From Actinomycetes bacterium (GTDB taxonomy: Bacteria; Actinomycetota; Actinomycetes; Propionibacteriales; Nocardioidaceae), in the NCBI GenBank assembly GCA_023415395.1, contig JAEZKN010000455.1:1-10878 (forward strand): a DNA stretch of 10,878 nt. The letters run 5' to 3'. The notes under the pieces are model-generated. The model saw only the letters and a program-made list of their open reading frames with translations, was not told the origin of the DNA and ran no database searches. Position numbers and translations under genes: made by a program. Each line of letters opens with the position of its first letter. Within the stretch, counting starts at the first letter, position 1. Below are positions 1 through 8,448 of this stretch, piece by piece.

Positions 1-36
1 CCCCGCCCCGGGGGGGCCCCGGGCGGCGGGGCGGGG
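1..36. terminator. Possible GC-only hairpin at window edge
   Basis: Bases 1-42 contain no A or T. A perfect 9-base inverted repeat (CCCCGCCCC at 1-9 and GGGGCGGGG at 28-36) encloses further G and C runs. It could be the terminator of a gene lying left of the window, since it sits immediately before a promoter-like element and a + strand start. There is no T tract, and the upstream gene cannot be seen, so the role is inferred only from position. Confidence 0.35.
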
Positions 37-61
37 CCCCCCACTACTCATTTCCGACCGG

Positions 62-67
62 TAACCT
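62..67 (+). promoter_or_regulatory. Putative -10 hexamer of the amidohydrolase gene
   Basis: TAACCT fits the actinobacterial -10 pattern TAnnnT. It lies 8 bases before the ATG at 76 (5 before the GTG at 73), so a transcript could begin at or beside the start codon (leaderless). No convincing -35 is seen. This is a sequence-pattern inference. Confidence 0.4.
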
Positions 68-75
68 CGGGGGTG

Positions 76-1263
76 ATGCCCGAGACAGACCTGCCCGAGC
101 CCGACCTGGTCCGCGTTGCCGTCGACGAGCACGAGGGGGAGCTCCTCGCACTGCGTCGCGACCTCCACGCCCACCCCGAGCTGTCGTGGCGCGAGGTCCG
201 CACGACAGCCCTCGTCGCCGCGCGGGTACGCCGTGCCGGCTGGCGGGTGACCGAGCTGCCGCGCACCGGCCTGGTCGCCGAGATCGGCCCCGAGGAGGGC
301 CCGGTCGTCGCGCTGCGCGCCGACCTCGACGCGCTGCCCGTCCCGGACCTCCCCGACGACCCGTGGACCAGCTCGGTCGACGGCGTGACCCATGCCTGCG
401 GCCACGACGTGCACACCTCCGCGCTCGTCGGAGCGGCGATCGCGCTCGGGCGCGTGCACGAGGCCGGCCTGCTGCCGAGCCGCGTCCGGCTGCTCTTCCA
501 GCCGGCCGAGGAGGTCATGCCCGGGGGAGCGCTCTCCCTGATCGAGCTCGGCGCCCTCGACGACGTCGAGCGGATCTTCGGGCTGCACTGCGACCCGAGC
601 CTCGACGTGGGACAGGTGGGACTGCGCGAGGGCCCGATCACCGGCGCCGCCGACCACCTCGAGGTCACCCTCACCGGCTCCGGCGGCCACACCTCGCGCC
701 CGCACCTCACCGAGGACCTCACCTACGCGCTCGGGAAGGTCGTCACCGAGCTGCCCTCGATCCTGTCCCGGCGCCTCGACCCACGCGCCGGCGTCAGCGT
801 CGTGTGGGGCATCGTCCGCGCCGGCTCGGCCCACAACGTCATCCCGGCCACCGGCACCATCGGCGGCACCGTGCGCATGCTCGACGCCATCGCGTGGTCC
901 GAGGCCGAGAAGCTGGTCCCGGTCCTCGTCGAACAGATCGTCGCGCCCTACGGCGTGCACGCCCAGGTCGACTACCAGCGCGGTGTCCCGCCGGTCGTGA
1001 ACGACGTCGAGTCGATCGTCCGGCTCGGCCACGCCGTCGAGCAGGTGCTCGGCGTCGCGGGCCACGTGCCGACCCAGCAGAGCCTGGGCGGCGAGGACTT
1101 CGGGTGGTACCTCGACCGCGTCCCCGGCGCGATGGGCCGGCTCGGCACCCGCACGCCCGGCGGTCCGACGTACGACCTCCACCAGGGCAACCTGCGCGTC
1201 GACGAGCGCGCGGTGTCGATCGGCGCGCGCGTGCTCGCCTGTGCCGCCCTGGCGACGTCCTAG
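76..1263 (+). CDS. M20-family metal-dependent amidohydrolase
   Basis: Protein of 395 aa, a usual length for M20 carboxypeptidase or aminoacylase-type hydrolases (hippurate, N-acyl-amino acid or IAA-amino acid hydrolase group), which cleave an amide bond with a di-metal centre in the cytoplasm. Metal-site motifs appear in order: HACGHD (106-111), FQPAEE with the catalytic Glu pair (141-146), GLHCDP (169-174), GSGGHTSRPH opening the dimerisation lid domain (201-210), GGEDF (about 337) and the C-terminal His in LHQGN (about 369). No signal peptide is visible. GTG at 73 and ATG at 76 are in frame and adjacent. ATG is preferred because the TAACCT hexamer ends 8 bases before it and no Shine-Dalgarno is obvious. 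It converges on the nucleoside transporter genes. The substrate cannot be read from sequence, and a role in nucleoside salvage is not supported by the family. The stop codon lies inside an 11-bp tandem repeat. Confidence 0.92.
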   Translation: MPETDLPEPDLVRVAVDEHEGELLALRRDLHAHPELSWREVRTTALVAARVRRAGWRVTELPRTGLVAEIGPEEGPVVALRADLDALPVPDLPDDPWTSSVDGVTHACGHDVHTSALVGAAIALGRVHEAGLLPSRVRLLFQPAEEVMPGGALSLIELGALDDVERIFGLHCDPSLDVGQVGLREGPITGAADHLEVTLTGSGGHTSRPHLTEDLTYALGKVVTELPSILSRRLDPRAGVSVVWGIVRAGSAHNVIPATGTIGGTVRMLDAIAWSEAEKLVPVLVEQIVAPYGVHAQVDYQRGVPPVVNDVESIVRLGHAVEQVLGVAGHVPTQQSLGGEDFGWYLDRVPGAMGRLGTRTPGGPTYDLHQGNLRVDERAVSIGARVLACAALATS

Positions 1264-1282
1264 CGACGTCCTGGCGACGTCC
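1250..1282 (+). repeat. Three tandem 11-bp units spanning the amidohydrolase stop
   Basis: Units TGGCGACGTCC (1250-1260), TAGCGACGTCC (1261-1271) and TGGCGACGTCC (1272-1282) are contiguous. The single A in the middle unit makes the TAG stop codon (1261-1263) where the other units have TGG. Copy-number change would shift frame, because 11 is not a multiple of three. Confidence 0.8.
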
Positions 1283-1305
1283 CGGGAACATCCGGGAGAC
1301 GCAGA

Positions 1306-1356
1306 ACCGGGCCGGGTGCCTGAGCACCCGACCCGGTCCGGAGCGTCGAGGACGCT
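1306..1356. terminator. Bidirectional terminator hairpins between convergent genes
   Basis: A 14-bp stem with one mismatch (1306-1319 with 1324-1337) is closed by a CTGA loop. It lies between the stop of the + strand amidohydrolase and the stop of the minus-strand permease. A second perfect 6-bp stem, AGCGTC/GACGCT with a GAG loop (1342-1356), abuts and overlaps the permease stop. Neither has a strong U tract, which is common in high-GC actinobacteria. Position between convergent genes supports two-way termination. Confidence 0.7.
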
Positions 1357-2643
1357 ATCCCTTGCGATAGGGGATGCCGTCGGCCGCGGGGGCTCGCGAC
1401 TTCCCGACCAGGCCGGCGACGGCGAAGATCGTGACGACGTAGGGCAGCATCAGCATGAATTGGCTGGGCACCGGCGAGCCGATGACCGACAGCACGCCCT
1501 GCAGGTTCGAGGCGAAGCCGAACAGCAGCGCCGCCAGGGTCGCGCGGATCGGGTCCCACTTGCCGAAGATGACCGCGGCGAGCGCGATGTAGCCGGCGCC
1601 TCCGGTCATCTCGCGGTTGAACTGCGGGACCGACACCAGCGTGTAGAACGCGCCGCCCATGCCCGCGATCGCGCCGGCCAGCAGGATCGTGCGCCAGCGG
1701 GTGGCGTTGACCTTGATGCCGACGGTGTCGGCGGCCTTGGGGTGCTCGCCGACCGCGCGGACCCGCAGGCCCCACTTGGTGCGGTAGAGCGCCCAGGTCA
1801 CGAGGGCGACCGTCGCGTAGAGGACGTAGACGATGGCGGTCTGGCGGAAGAAGATCGGGCCGATCAGCGGGATGTCGCCGAGGACCGGGATCGGGATCTT
1901 CTCGAAGCGCGGCGGGTGGTTGAGGTCCGCGGCGTTCGGCGCCAGCACCTGGGTGAACATGAAGCTGGTCAGGCCGATCACCAGCACGTTGAGCACGACG
2001 CCGACGATGACCTGGTCGACGAAGTAGTTGATCGCGAAGAGGCCGAGCAGCATCGCGACGAGCATGCCGGCGACCATGGACGCACCGACGCCGGCCCAGG
2101 TGCTGCCGACCACGGAGGCGATCAGGGCCGCGGCGAAGGCGCCGGCCAGGAGCTGGCCGTCGATGGCGATGTTGACCACGCCCGCGCGCTCGCCGAGCAC
2201 GCCACCGAGGGCGCCGAAGACGAGGGGTACGGCGAGCGCGAGCGAGCCCGCCAGGAGGCCGACCACGGGGACGGTGGCGCCGGCCGCGGCCCAGGTGAGG
2301 AAGCCGACCATCCACAGCAGCGCGAACACGACGACGAGCCACAGGGGTGTCTTGGACCGGGCGAGGTAGAGGCGCACCGACCAGGCGGTGCACAGCGCGC
2401 AGAGCGCGACCATCACCCAGGCGGTCGCCGCCGCGGGCACGGTGACCTCGGGGATCTCGAAGAAGTCCGTGCCCGTCGCCAGGCGGAAGGTCGTCTCACC
2501 GGACTCGCCGGCCAGTGCCACGATGAGCAGCAGCGCGACCGTGAGGACGCCGAAGAGCACCGGCCCCTTCTTGTCGACGACCGTGGTGACCCCGGCCAGG
2601 GGGGTCTTCTCGAGCGGGACGCTGGTCTCGCCGGTCTGGGTGC

Positions 2644-2647
<4 letters not shown>
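1355..2647 (-). CDS. Nucleoside ABC transporter permease 2 (BPD_transp_2 type)
   Basis: Integral membrane permease, 430 aa, of the branched-chain/ribose/BMP-type importer permease family (the group of the B. subtilis nucleoside permease NupQ/YufQ). The family signature GERAGVVNIAIDGQ is at 152-165, and the cytoplasmic-loop motif AVGEHPKAADTVGIKV lies further on. Multiple hydrophobic spans run to the C terminus. The first ~125 residues form an extra region with about three predicted membrane segments (roughly 28-47, 72-95 and 102-123) before the conserved core, making it longer than a minimal permease. The start is GTG at 2647, where an AGGAGG ribosome site lies 4 bases upstream (2652-2657) and the GTGA overlaps the stop of permease 1. 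The open frame extends upstream inside permease 1, but that extension is a shadow. It likely pairs with permease 1 to form the channel. Confidence 0.93.
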
Positions 2648-3875
<1,228 letters not shown>

Positions 3876-3879
<4 letters not shown>

Positions 3880-5390
3880 GCCGTCATTCCTTCCGGACGC
3901 TCACCGGTCATCATCAGCCCGAGTACCTCACGGGGTGTGTCTGCGGGCACGATCCCGACGACCTGGCCGCGGTAGAGGACCATGATCCGGTCGGCCAGCG
4001 CGACGACCTCGTCCAGCTCGGTCGAGACGACCAGCACGGGTACGCCGGCATCACGCACGGCGACGATCTGCTTGTGGATGAACTCGATCGAGCCCACGTC
4101 GACGCCGCGCGTCGGCTGGGCCGCGACCAGCAGCGCCAGGTCGCGCGAGAGCTCGCGGGCCACGACGACCTTCTGCTGGTTGCCGCCCGAGAGCTGGCCG
4201 GCCAGCGTGGAGACGCCGGGGGCGCGGACGTCGTACTCCTTGACCTTCGCCGTGGCGAAGGCGTTGAGCGTGTCCAGCTGCAGCGAGCCGCCCTTGACGA
4301 ACGGGGCGCCGTGGCTGCGGTTGAGCATGAGGTTCTCGGCGATCGTGAACTCGCCGACCAGCCCCTCGACCTGGCGGTCCTCGGGGATGAACCCGACCCC
4401 GGACTCGAGGATCTGCCGGACCGAGCGGCCGGTCAGCTCCGTGCCCTTCAGCCGGATCGAGCCGGTCACGTGGTCCTGGAGGCCGAGGATCGCCTCGGTG
4501 AGCTCGGTCTGCCCGTTGCCCTGGACGCCGGCCACGGCGAGGACCTCGCCCGAGCGGATGGTGAAGCTGACGTGGTCGACGTGGACGCGGCCGAGGTCGT
4601 CGACGACCCGCAGGTCCTCCACGACGAGGGCGTCCTCGCCCAGCTTCGGGGCGTCCTTGTGGACGGTGAGCTCGACCGGGCGGCCCACCATGAGGGCCGC
4701 GAGCTCGGCGTTGCTGGCCGTGGGGCTGGCCTCGCCGACCACCTTGCCGAGCCGGATGACGGTGATCTTGTCCGCGACGGCGCGGACCTCGCGGAGCTTG
4801 TGGGTGATGAAGACGATGGACTTCCCGGCCTCCTTGAGCTGACGCATGATCTGCATCAGCTCGTCGGTCTCCTGCGGGGTGAGGACGGCGGTGGGCTCGT
4901 CGAGGACCAGCACCTGGGCGTCGCGGGAGAGGGCCTTGATGATCTCGACGCGCTGCTGGACGCCGACCGGGAGGTCCTCGACGACCGCGTCCGGGTTGAC
5001 GTCGAAGCCGAAGCGGGCGGAGATCTCACGCACGCGCTCGCGAGCGGCGTCGAGGTCGAGCGAGCCGGCGAAGCCGGTCGCCTCGTCTCCGAGCATGACG
5101 TTCTCGGCGACGGTGAAGACGGGGATGAGCATGAAGTGCTGGTGCACCATGCCGATGCCGGCCGCGATGGCGTCGCCCGGGCCGGCGAAGTCCTGCACCT
5201 CGCCGTCGAGCTCGATCTCGCCCTCGTCGGCTCGGTAGAGGCCGTAGAGGACGTTCATGAGCGTGGACTTCCCGGCTCCGTTCTCCCCGAGCAGGCAGTG
5301 GATCTCGCCGGGTTCCACGGTCAACGAGATCCGGTCGTTGGCGACGAGCGTCCCGAAGCGCTTGGTGATGTCACGGAGGACGAGCTTCAT
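3876..5390 (-). CDS. Nucleoside ABC transporter ATPase with two fused nucleotide-binding domains
   Basis: Cytoplasmic energising subunit, 504 aa, with two tandem ABC domains as in RbsA/MglA and NupO-type importers. NBD1 has Walker A GENGAGKST (35-43), Q-loop Gln84, a variant signature LPVGVQQR (140-147), Walker B ending LDEP (163-166) and switch His197. NBD2 (from about 255) has a degenerate Walker A, GVQGNGQTE (288-296), lacking the Lys. It has a canonical LSGGNQQK signature (about 412) and an AAQPTRG segment in place of an acidic Walker B. This asymmetry is known for the family, so one ATP site is likely impaired. The frame is open 14 codons further upstream, but ATG at 5390 is chosen because the family N terminus (KLVLRDITKRFG) begins there and a TAGGAT element lies 8 bases before it. 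It overlaps permease 1 by ATGA. Confidence 0.95.
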
Positions 5391-5398
5391 GTCACGGC

Positions 5399-5404
5399 AT
5401 CCTA
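5399..5404 (-). promoter_or_regulatory. Putative internal -10 hexamer before the ATPase gene
   Basis: On the minus strand TAGGAT (fits TAnnnT) ends 8 bases before the ATG at 5390, just downstream of the 15-bp hairpin. It could drive a leaderless ATPase-permease transcript separate from the lipoprotein mRNA. The embedded AGGA could instead serve as a weak ribosome site, and the sequence does not separate the two readings. Confidence 0.4.
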
Positions 5405-5434
5405 GTGCGGGGGTTCTGGGCGTTCGGAGCATGC

Positions 5435-5467
5435 CAGAGGGAGGCCGGCTGGGCCGGCCTCCCTCTG
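5435..5467 (-). terminator. Perfect 15-bp hairpin between lipoprotein and ATPase genes
   Basis: Arms 5435-5449 and 5453-5467 are perfectly complementary around a 3-base loop, 31 bases after the lipoprotein stop on the minus strand. No U tract follows. In binding-protein operons such a hairpin usually lowers transcription into the transporter genes or protects the upstream mRNA end, giving excess binding protein. Either role fits here. Confidence 0.75.
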
Positions 5468-5497
5468 TCCGGTGCTGCAGGTGTCAGCGGGTCAGGC

Positions 5498-6607
5498 TCA
5501 CGGGTTGAGGTAGGACTTGACCTTGATCGAGCCGTCCTCGATGCCCGCCGCGATCTCGTCGAGCTCGCCCTGGAGGTCCGGGTTCACCTTGTCCTCGAAG
5601 TTGTGGAACGGGGCGATGCCGACGCCGTCGTTCTCCAGCGTGCCGACGTACGGCGTGAAGTCGAACTCGTCGTTGCCGGCAGCCATGACGGCCTCGTAGG
5701 TCGAGACCTTCATGTTCTTCAGGATGGAGGTGAGCACGACGTCCTGGGTGTTGGGGTCGGTCTCGAAGAAGTCGGCGTCCACACCGACGAGCGCGACGTC
5801 CTTGCCGGAGTCGGCGATCGCGGTCAGCGCGCCCTGGTAGATCGGGCCACCGACGGGGAGGATGACGTCGACGTCCTGGTCGAGGAGCTGGCGCGCGGTG
5901 TTGGGCGCGGTCTCGTTGGCCTCGAAGCCACCGGTGAAGGAGCCGTTCTTGCCGTCCCAGCCGACGACCTTGACGTCCTTGCCCTTCTCCTTGGCGTAGT
6001 AGTCGACGCCCTGCTTGAAGCCGTCCATGAAGATGGTGACGGTCGGGAAGGGCATGCCGCCGTAGGTGCCGACGACGCCGGACTCGGAGTAGTCAGCGGC
6101 CGCGTAGCCGGCGAGGAACGCCGCCTGGGCGGTGTCGTAGAGGATCGGCTTGATGTTCTCGACGTCGGGCTTGCCGTCGAAGGTCTGGCCGTCGTCGCCA
6201 CCGTCGGCGGCGTCGTCGATCAGGACGTACTCGATGTCGGGGTTGGCGGCCGCGGACTCCTTGGTCGCGGCGGCCAGGGCGAAGCCGACGGTCACGATGA
6301 CGTCGCAGCCCTCGGCCACGAGGCTCTCGAGGTTCGGGCCGTAGTCGTTCTCGCTGTTGGACTCGACGGCCTTCAGCTCCACCCCGAGCTCGTCGGCGGC
6401 CTGCTCGACGCCCTCGTAGCTGAGCTGGTTGAAGGACTTGTCGTCGAAGCCGCCCGCGTCGGAGACGATGCAGGGCAGGAAGTCCGAGGCTGCCGGGGTG
6501 TTGCCGCTGTCGTTGCCCTCGTCCGGCTCGTCGCCACAGGCGGTCAGGACCGATGCCGCGAGGAGCGCGACGAAGCCGCTGGCAGCGGCCTTCCTCATCT
6601 TGTTCAC
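5498..6607 (-). CDS. BMP/PnrA-family nucleoside-binding lipoprotein
   Basis: Extracytoplasmic substrate-binding lipoprotein, 369 aa, of the BmpA/TmpC/PnrA family, whose characterised members bind purine nucleosides. A short basic N terminus (MNKMRK) and hydrophobic stretch lead to the lipobox LTAC, with lipidated Cys24. A flexible acidic Gly/Asn/Asp linker follows. The family hallmark SDAGGFDDKSFNQ is at 49-61. Later blocks include GCDVIVTVGFAL, GGMPFPTVTIFMDGF and DVILPVGGPIYQGAL, forming the two-lobed periplasmic-binding fold. GTG at 6607 is chosen over an in-frame ATG four codons upstream (6619) because GGAGG (6613-6617) lies five bases before the GTG and would be inside the longer reading. 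It is the first gene of the transporter locus, divergent from cdd. Ligand specificity is inferred from family and neighbours. Confidence 0.95.
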   Translation of the reverse strand: MNKMRKAAASGFVALLAASVLTACGDEPDEGNDSGNTPAASDFLPCIVSDAGGFDDKSFNQLSYEGVEQAADELGVELKAVESNSENDYGPNLESLVAEGCDVIVTVGFALAAATKESAAANPDIEYVLIDDAADGGDDGQTFDGKPDVENIKPILYDTAQAAFLAGYAAADYSESGVVGTYGGMPFPTVTIFMDGFKQGVDYYAKEKGKDVKVVGWDGKNGSFTGGFEANETAPNTARQLLDQDVDVILPVGGPIYQGALTAIADSGKDVALVGVDADFFETDPNTQDVVLTSILKNMKVSTYEAVMAAGNDEFDFTPYVGTLENDGVGIAPFHNFEDKVNPDLQGELDEIAAGIEDGSIKVKSYLNP

Positions 6608-6612
6608 TACTA

Positions 6613-6617
6613 CCTCC
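6613..6617 (-). promoter_or_regulatory. Shine-Dalgarno deciding the lipoprotein start
   Basis: GGAGG on the minus strand, 5 bases before the GTG at 6607. Its position argues against the in-frame ATG at 6619, which directly overlaps it. Confidence 0.8.
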
Positions 6618-6622
6618 ATGTT

Positions 6623-6645
6623 TTCGCCCGTCTGGTACCGGCGAA
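6623..6645 (-). promoter_or_regulatory. Inverted repeat in the lipoprotein 5' leader
   Basis: TTCGCC (6623-6628) and GGCGAA (6640-6645) are complementary around an 11-base loop, just upstream of the ribosome site. It could be a leader hairpin or an operator half-site pair. No known riboswitch class is recognised. Confidence 0.35.
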
Positions 6646-6654
6646 CAAGCGGTC

Positions 6655-6660
6655 ACCGTA
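6655..6660 (-). promoter_or_regulatory. Possible -10 hexamer of the lipoprotein gene
   Basis: TACGGT on the minus strand fits TAnnnT and lies about 47 bases upstream of the GTG at 6607, consistent with a leadered transcript carrying the GGAGG site. A weak CTGTCG lies 16 bases further upstream as a -35 candidate. Other AT-containing hexamers exist in the gap, so the assignment is tentative. Confidence 0.25.
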
Positions 6661-6704
6661 CCGAATGATCTAGGGGCGACAGGCCGATCCAAGAGAAAGA
6701 TTGT

Positions 6705-6718
6705 GTAACGGTTACGCT
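6705..6718 (+). promoter_or_regulatory. cdd promoter -10 (TACGCT) overlapping a GTAAC-G-GTTAC palindrome
   Basis: TACGCT (6713-6718) fits TAnnnT and ends 6 bases before the GTG at 6725, predicting a leaderless cdd transcript. A perfect palindrome GTAAC-G-GTTAC (6705-6715) overlaps its left half, so a protein bound there would block the promoter. The palindrome lies in the gap shared with the divergent lipoprotein gene. A regulatory role is inference. Confidence 0.45.
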
Positions 6719-6724
6719 GCACGC

Positions 6725-7156
6725 GTGACAGTTCCGGTCGACGGCGACGGGACCGAGTGGGAGGCGCTCCGCGCCGCCGCGGTCGAGGCAGCAGGGCACG
6801 CCTACGTGCCGTACTCCCACTACCCGGTCGGCGCCGCGGCCCTGGCCGACGACGGCCGGCTGCTCCAGGGCTGCAACGTCGAGAACGCGGCGTACGGCGT
6901 CGTGCTCTGCGCCGAGTGCGGCCTGGTCAGCCAGCTGCACCTCACCGGCGGCGGGCGGCTGACCCGCTTCGTGTGCGTCAACTCACTGGGCGAGGTGATC
7001 ATGCCGTGCGGCCGGTGCCGCCAGCTGCTGTACGAGAACGGCGGGCCCGACCTGCTGCTGATGACGGTGTCCGGCGTGCGCACGATGGCCCAGGTCCTGC
7101 CTGACGCCTTCGGGCCCGAGGACCTCGTGCACGTCACCGAGAGCAACGAGAGGTAG
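6725..7156 (+). CDS. cdd: Cytidine deaminase
   Basis: Cytoplasmic zinc enzyme that deaminates cytidine and deoxycytidine to uridine and deoxyuridine. The 143-aa length fits the short homotetrameric class. Visible motifs: YVPYSHYPVGAA near the N terminus, nucleoside-binding NVEN (51-54), catalytic CAE (Cys62, Glu64) and the zinc motif PCGRC (Cys95, Cys98). The open frame begins at 6701, but GTG at 6725 is chosen because the -10-like TACGCT ends 6 bases before it and the longer reading would run through the promoter. No ribosome site precedes it. Four bases separate its stop from deoA, and the deoA ribosome site lies in its last codons, so the two form an operon. Its product is a potential substrate of the next enzyme. 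Confidence 0.95.
   Translation: MTVPVDGDGTEWEALRAAAVEAAGHAYVPYSHYPVGAAALADDGRLLQGCNVENAAYGVVLCAECGLVSQLHLTGGGRLTRFVCVNSLGEVIMPCGRCRQLLYENGGPDLLLMTVSGVRTMAQVLPDAFGPEDLVHVTESNER
7148..7153 (+). promoter_or_regulatory. deoA ribosome binding site within the cdd tail
   Basis: GAGAGG forms the last two sense codons of cdd and lies 7 bases before the deoA ATG at 7161, supporting the start and coupling of the two genes. Confidence 0.7.
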
Positions 7157-7160
7157 CACC

Positions 7161-8447
7161 ATGGCTGGGCATGACGCCGTCGAGGTGATCGGCGCCAAGC
7201 GGGACCGGGTCGAGCTGAGCGACAGCCAGATCGACTGGGTGATCGACGCGTACACGCGCGGGGACGTCGCGGACGAGCAGATGTCCGCGCTGGCGATGGC
7301 CATCCTGCTCAACGGGATGAACCGACGGGAGATCGCCCGCTGGACGCACGCGATGATCGCGTCGGGGGAGCGGATGGACTTCTCCTCGCTCTCGCGGCCG
7401 ACCGCGGACAAGCACTCGACCGGCGGGGTCGGCGACAAGATCACGCTCCCACTCGCCCCCCTCGTGGCCGCCTGCGGCGTCGCGGTGCCGCAGCTGTCCG
7501 GACGTGGTCTGGGGCACACGGGAGGCACGCTGGACAAGCTCGAGGCCATCCCCGGCTGGCGCGCCGCTCTCTCGAACGAGGAGCTGCTGGCCCAGCTGGA
7601 GTCGGTCGGCGCGGTCATCTGCGCGGCCGGTGACGGACTCGCTCCCGCGGACAAGAAGCTCTACGCCCTGCGCGACGTGACCGGGACGGTCGAGGCGATC
7701 CCGCTGATCGCCTCCTCGATCATGTCCAAGAAGATCGCCGAGGGCACCGGGGCACTCGTGCTCGACGTCAAGGTCGGCACCGGCGCCTTCATGAAGCAGC
7801 TCGACGACGCGCGCGAGCTCGCCGAGACCATGGTCGCGCTCGGCCAGGACGCCGGCGTCCACACCGTGGCGCTGCTCACCGACATGTCCACGCCGCTCGG
7901 CCTCACCGCCGGCAACGCGGTCGAGGTGCAGGAGTCGGTCGAGGTGCTCGCCGGTGGTGGACCGGCCGACGTGGTGGAGCTGACCCTCGCGCTCGCGCGC
8001 GAGATGCTCGCCGGCGCGGGCCGCTCCGACGTGGACCCCGCCGAGGTGCTGGCGTCCGGTCGCGCGATGGACGCCTGGAAGCAGATGATCTCCGCCCAGG
8101 GCGGTGACCCCGACGCCCCGCTCCCGACCGCTCGGGAGTCGCACGTCGTGAACGCCCCGTCCTCCGGCGTGCTCACCCGGCTCGACGCGATGGCCGTCGG
8201 CCTCGCGGCCTGGCGCCTGGGCGCCGGCCGGGCCCGCAAGGAGGACCCGGTGCAGGCCGGCGCCGGCGTCGTGTGGCACGCCCGCCCCGGCGACGACGTC
8301 ACCGAGGGGCAGCCGCTCTTCACGCTGCTCAGCGACGACGAGCACCGCTTCGAGCGTGCCCTGGACTCCCTCGAGGGCGGCTACGACATCGCCCCCGAGG
8401 GCACGGCCTTCGAGCCCTCCCCGCTGCTCATCGACCGCATCAGCTGA
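7161..8447 (+). CDS. deoA: Thymidine phosphorylase (pyrimidine-nucleoside phosphorylase)
   Basis: Cytoplasmic enzyme that phosphorolyses thymidine or deoxyuridine to the free base and 2-deoxyribose-1-phosphate. The 428-aa length fits the family. The N-terminal helical domain contains LNGMNRREIARWTHAM (50-65). The phosphate-binding segment KHSTGGVGD is at 84-92. The pyrimidine-phosphorylase signature SGRGLGHTGGTLDKLE is at 113-128 and the glycosyltransferase-like alpha/beta domain follows. A C-terminal PYNP_C domain (about 345-420, including LDAMAVGLAAWRLGAGR) is present. Whether it also accepts uridine, like pyrimidine-nucleoside phosphorylases, cannot be decided from sequence. It is co-transcribed with cdd and ends one base before the long inverted repeat. 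No deoxyribose-phosphate aldolase or phosphopentomutase gene is in the window. Confidence 0.96.
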   Translation: MAGHDAVEVIGAKRDRVELSDSQIDWVIDAYTRGDVADEQMSALAMAILLNGMNRREIARWTHAMIASGERMDFSSLSRPTADKHSTGGVGDKITLPLAPLVAACGVAVPQLSGRGLGHTGGTLDKLEAIPGWRAALSNEELLAQLESVGAVICAAGDGLAPADKKLYALRDVTGTVEAIPLIASSIMSKKIAEGTGALVLDVKVGTGAFMKQLDDARELAETMVALGQDAGVHTVALLTDMSTPLGLTAGNAVEVQESVEVLAGGGPADVVELTLALAREMLAGAGRSDVDPAEVLASGRAMDAWKQMISAQGGDPDAPLPTARESHVVNAPSSGVLTRLDAMAVGLAAWRLGAGRARKEDPVQAGAGVVWHARPGDDVTEGQPLFTLLSDDEHRFERALDSLEGGYDIAPEGTAFEPSPLLIDRIS

Positions 8448-8448
8448 G

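Noticed and set aside
1355..1370. Small inverted repeat CTATC/GATAG at the permease 2 end
   Set aside because: Only five base pairs and inside coding sequence; likely chance beside the stronger hairpins.
4074..5405. 443-codon + strand open frame antisense to the ATPase
   Set aside because: It is low-complexity, rich in Asp, Glu, Leu, Gly, Val and Arg, as expected from the complement of a high-GC gene, while the minus strand encodes a motif-complete ATPase.
5390..5432. Upstream ATPase start adding 14 residues
   Set aside because: The added residues do not match the family N terminus, and ATG at 5390 has a better-placed upstream element.
5405..6673. 422-codon + strand open frame antisense to the lipoprotein
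   Set aside because: Biased Val/Leu/Gly/Asp composition with no domain; the opposite strand has a lipobox and the BMP signature.
6608..6724. Riboswitch in the lipoprotein leader
   Set aside because: The leader is short and shows only one small stem; no known purine or other riboswitch core is recognisable.
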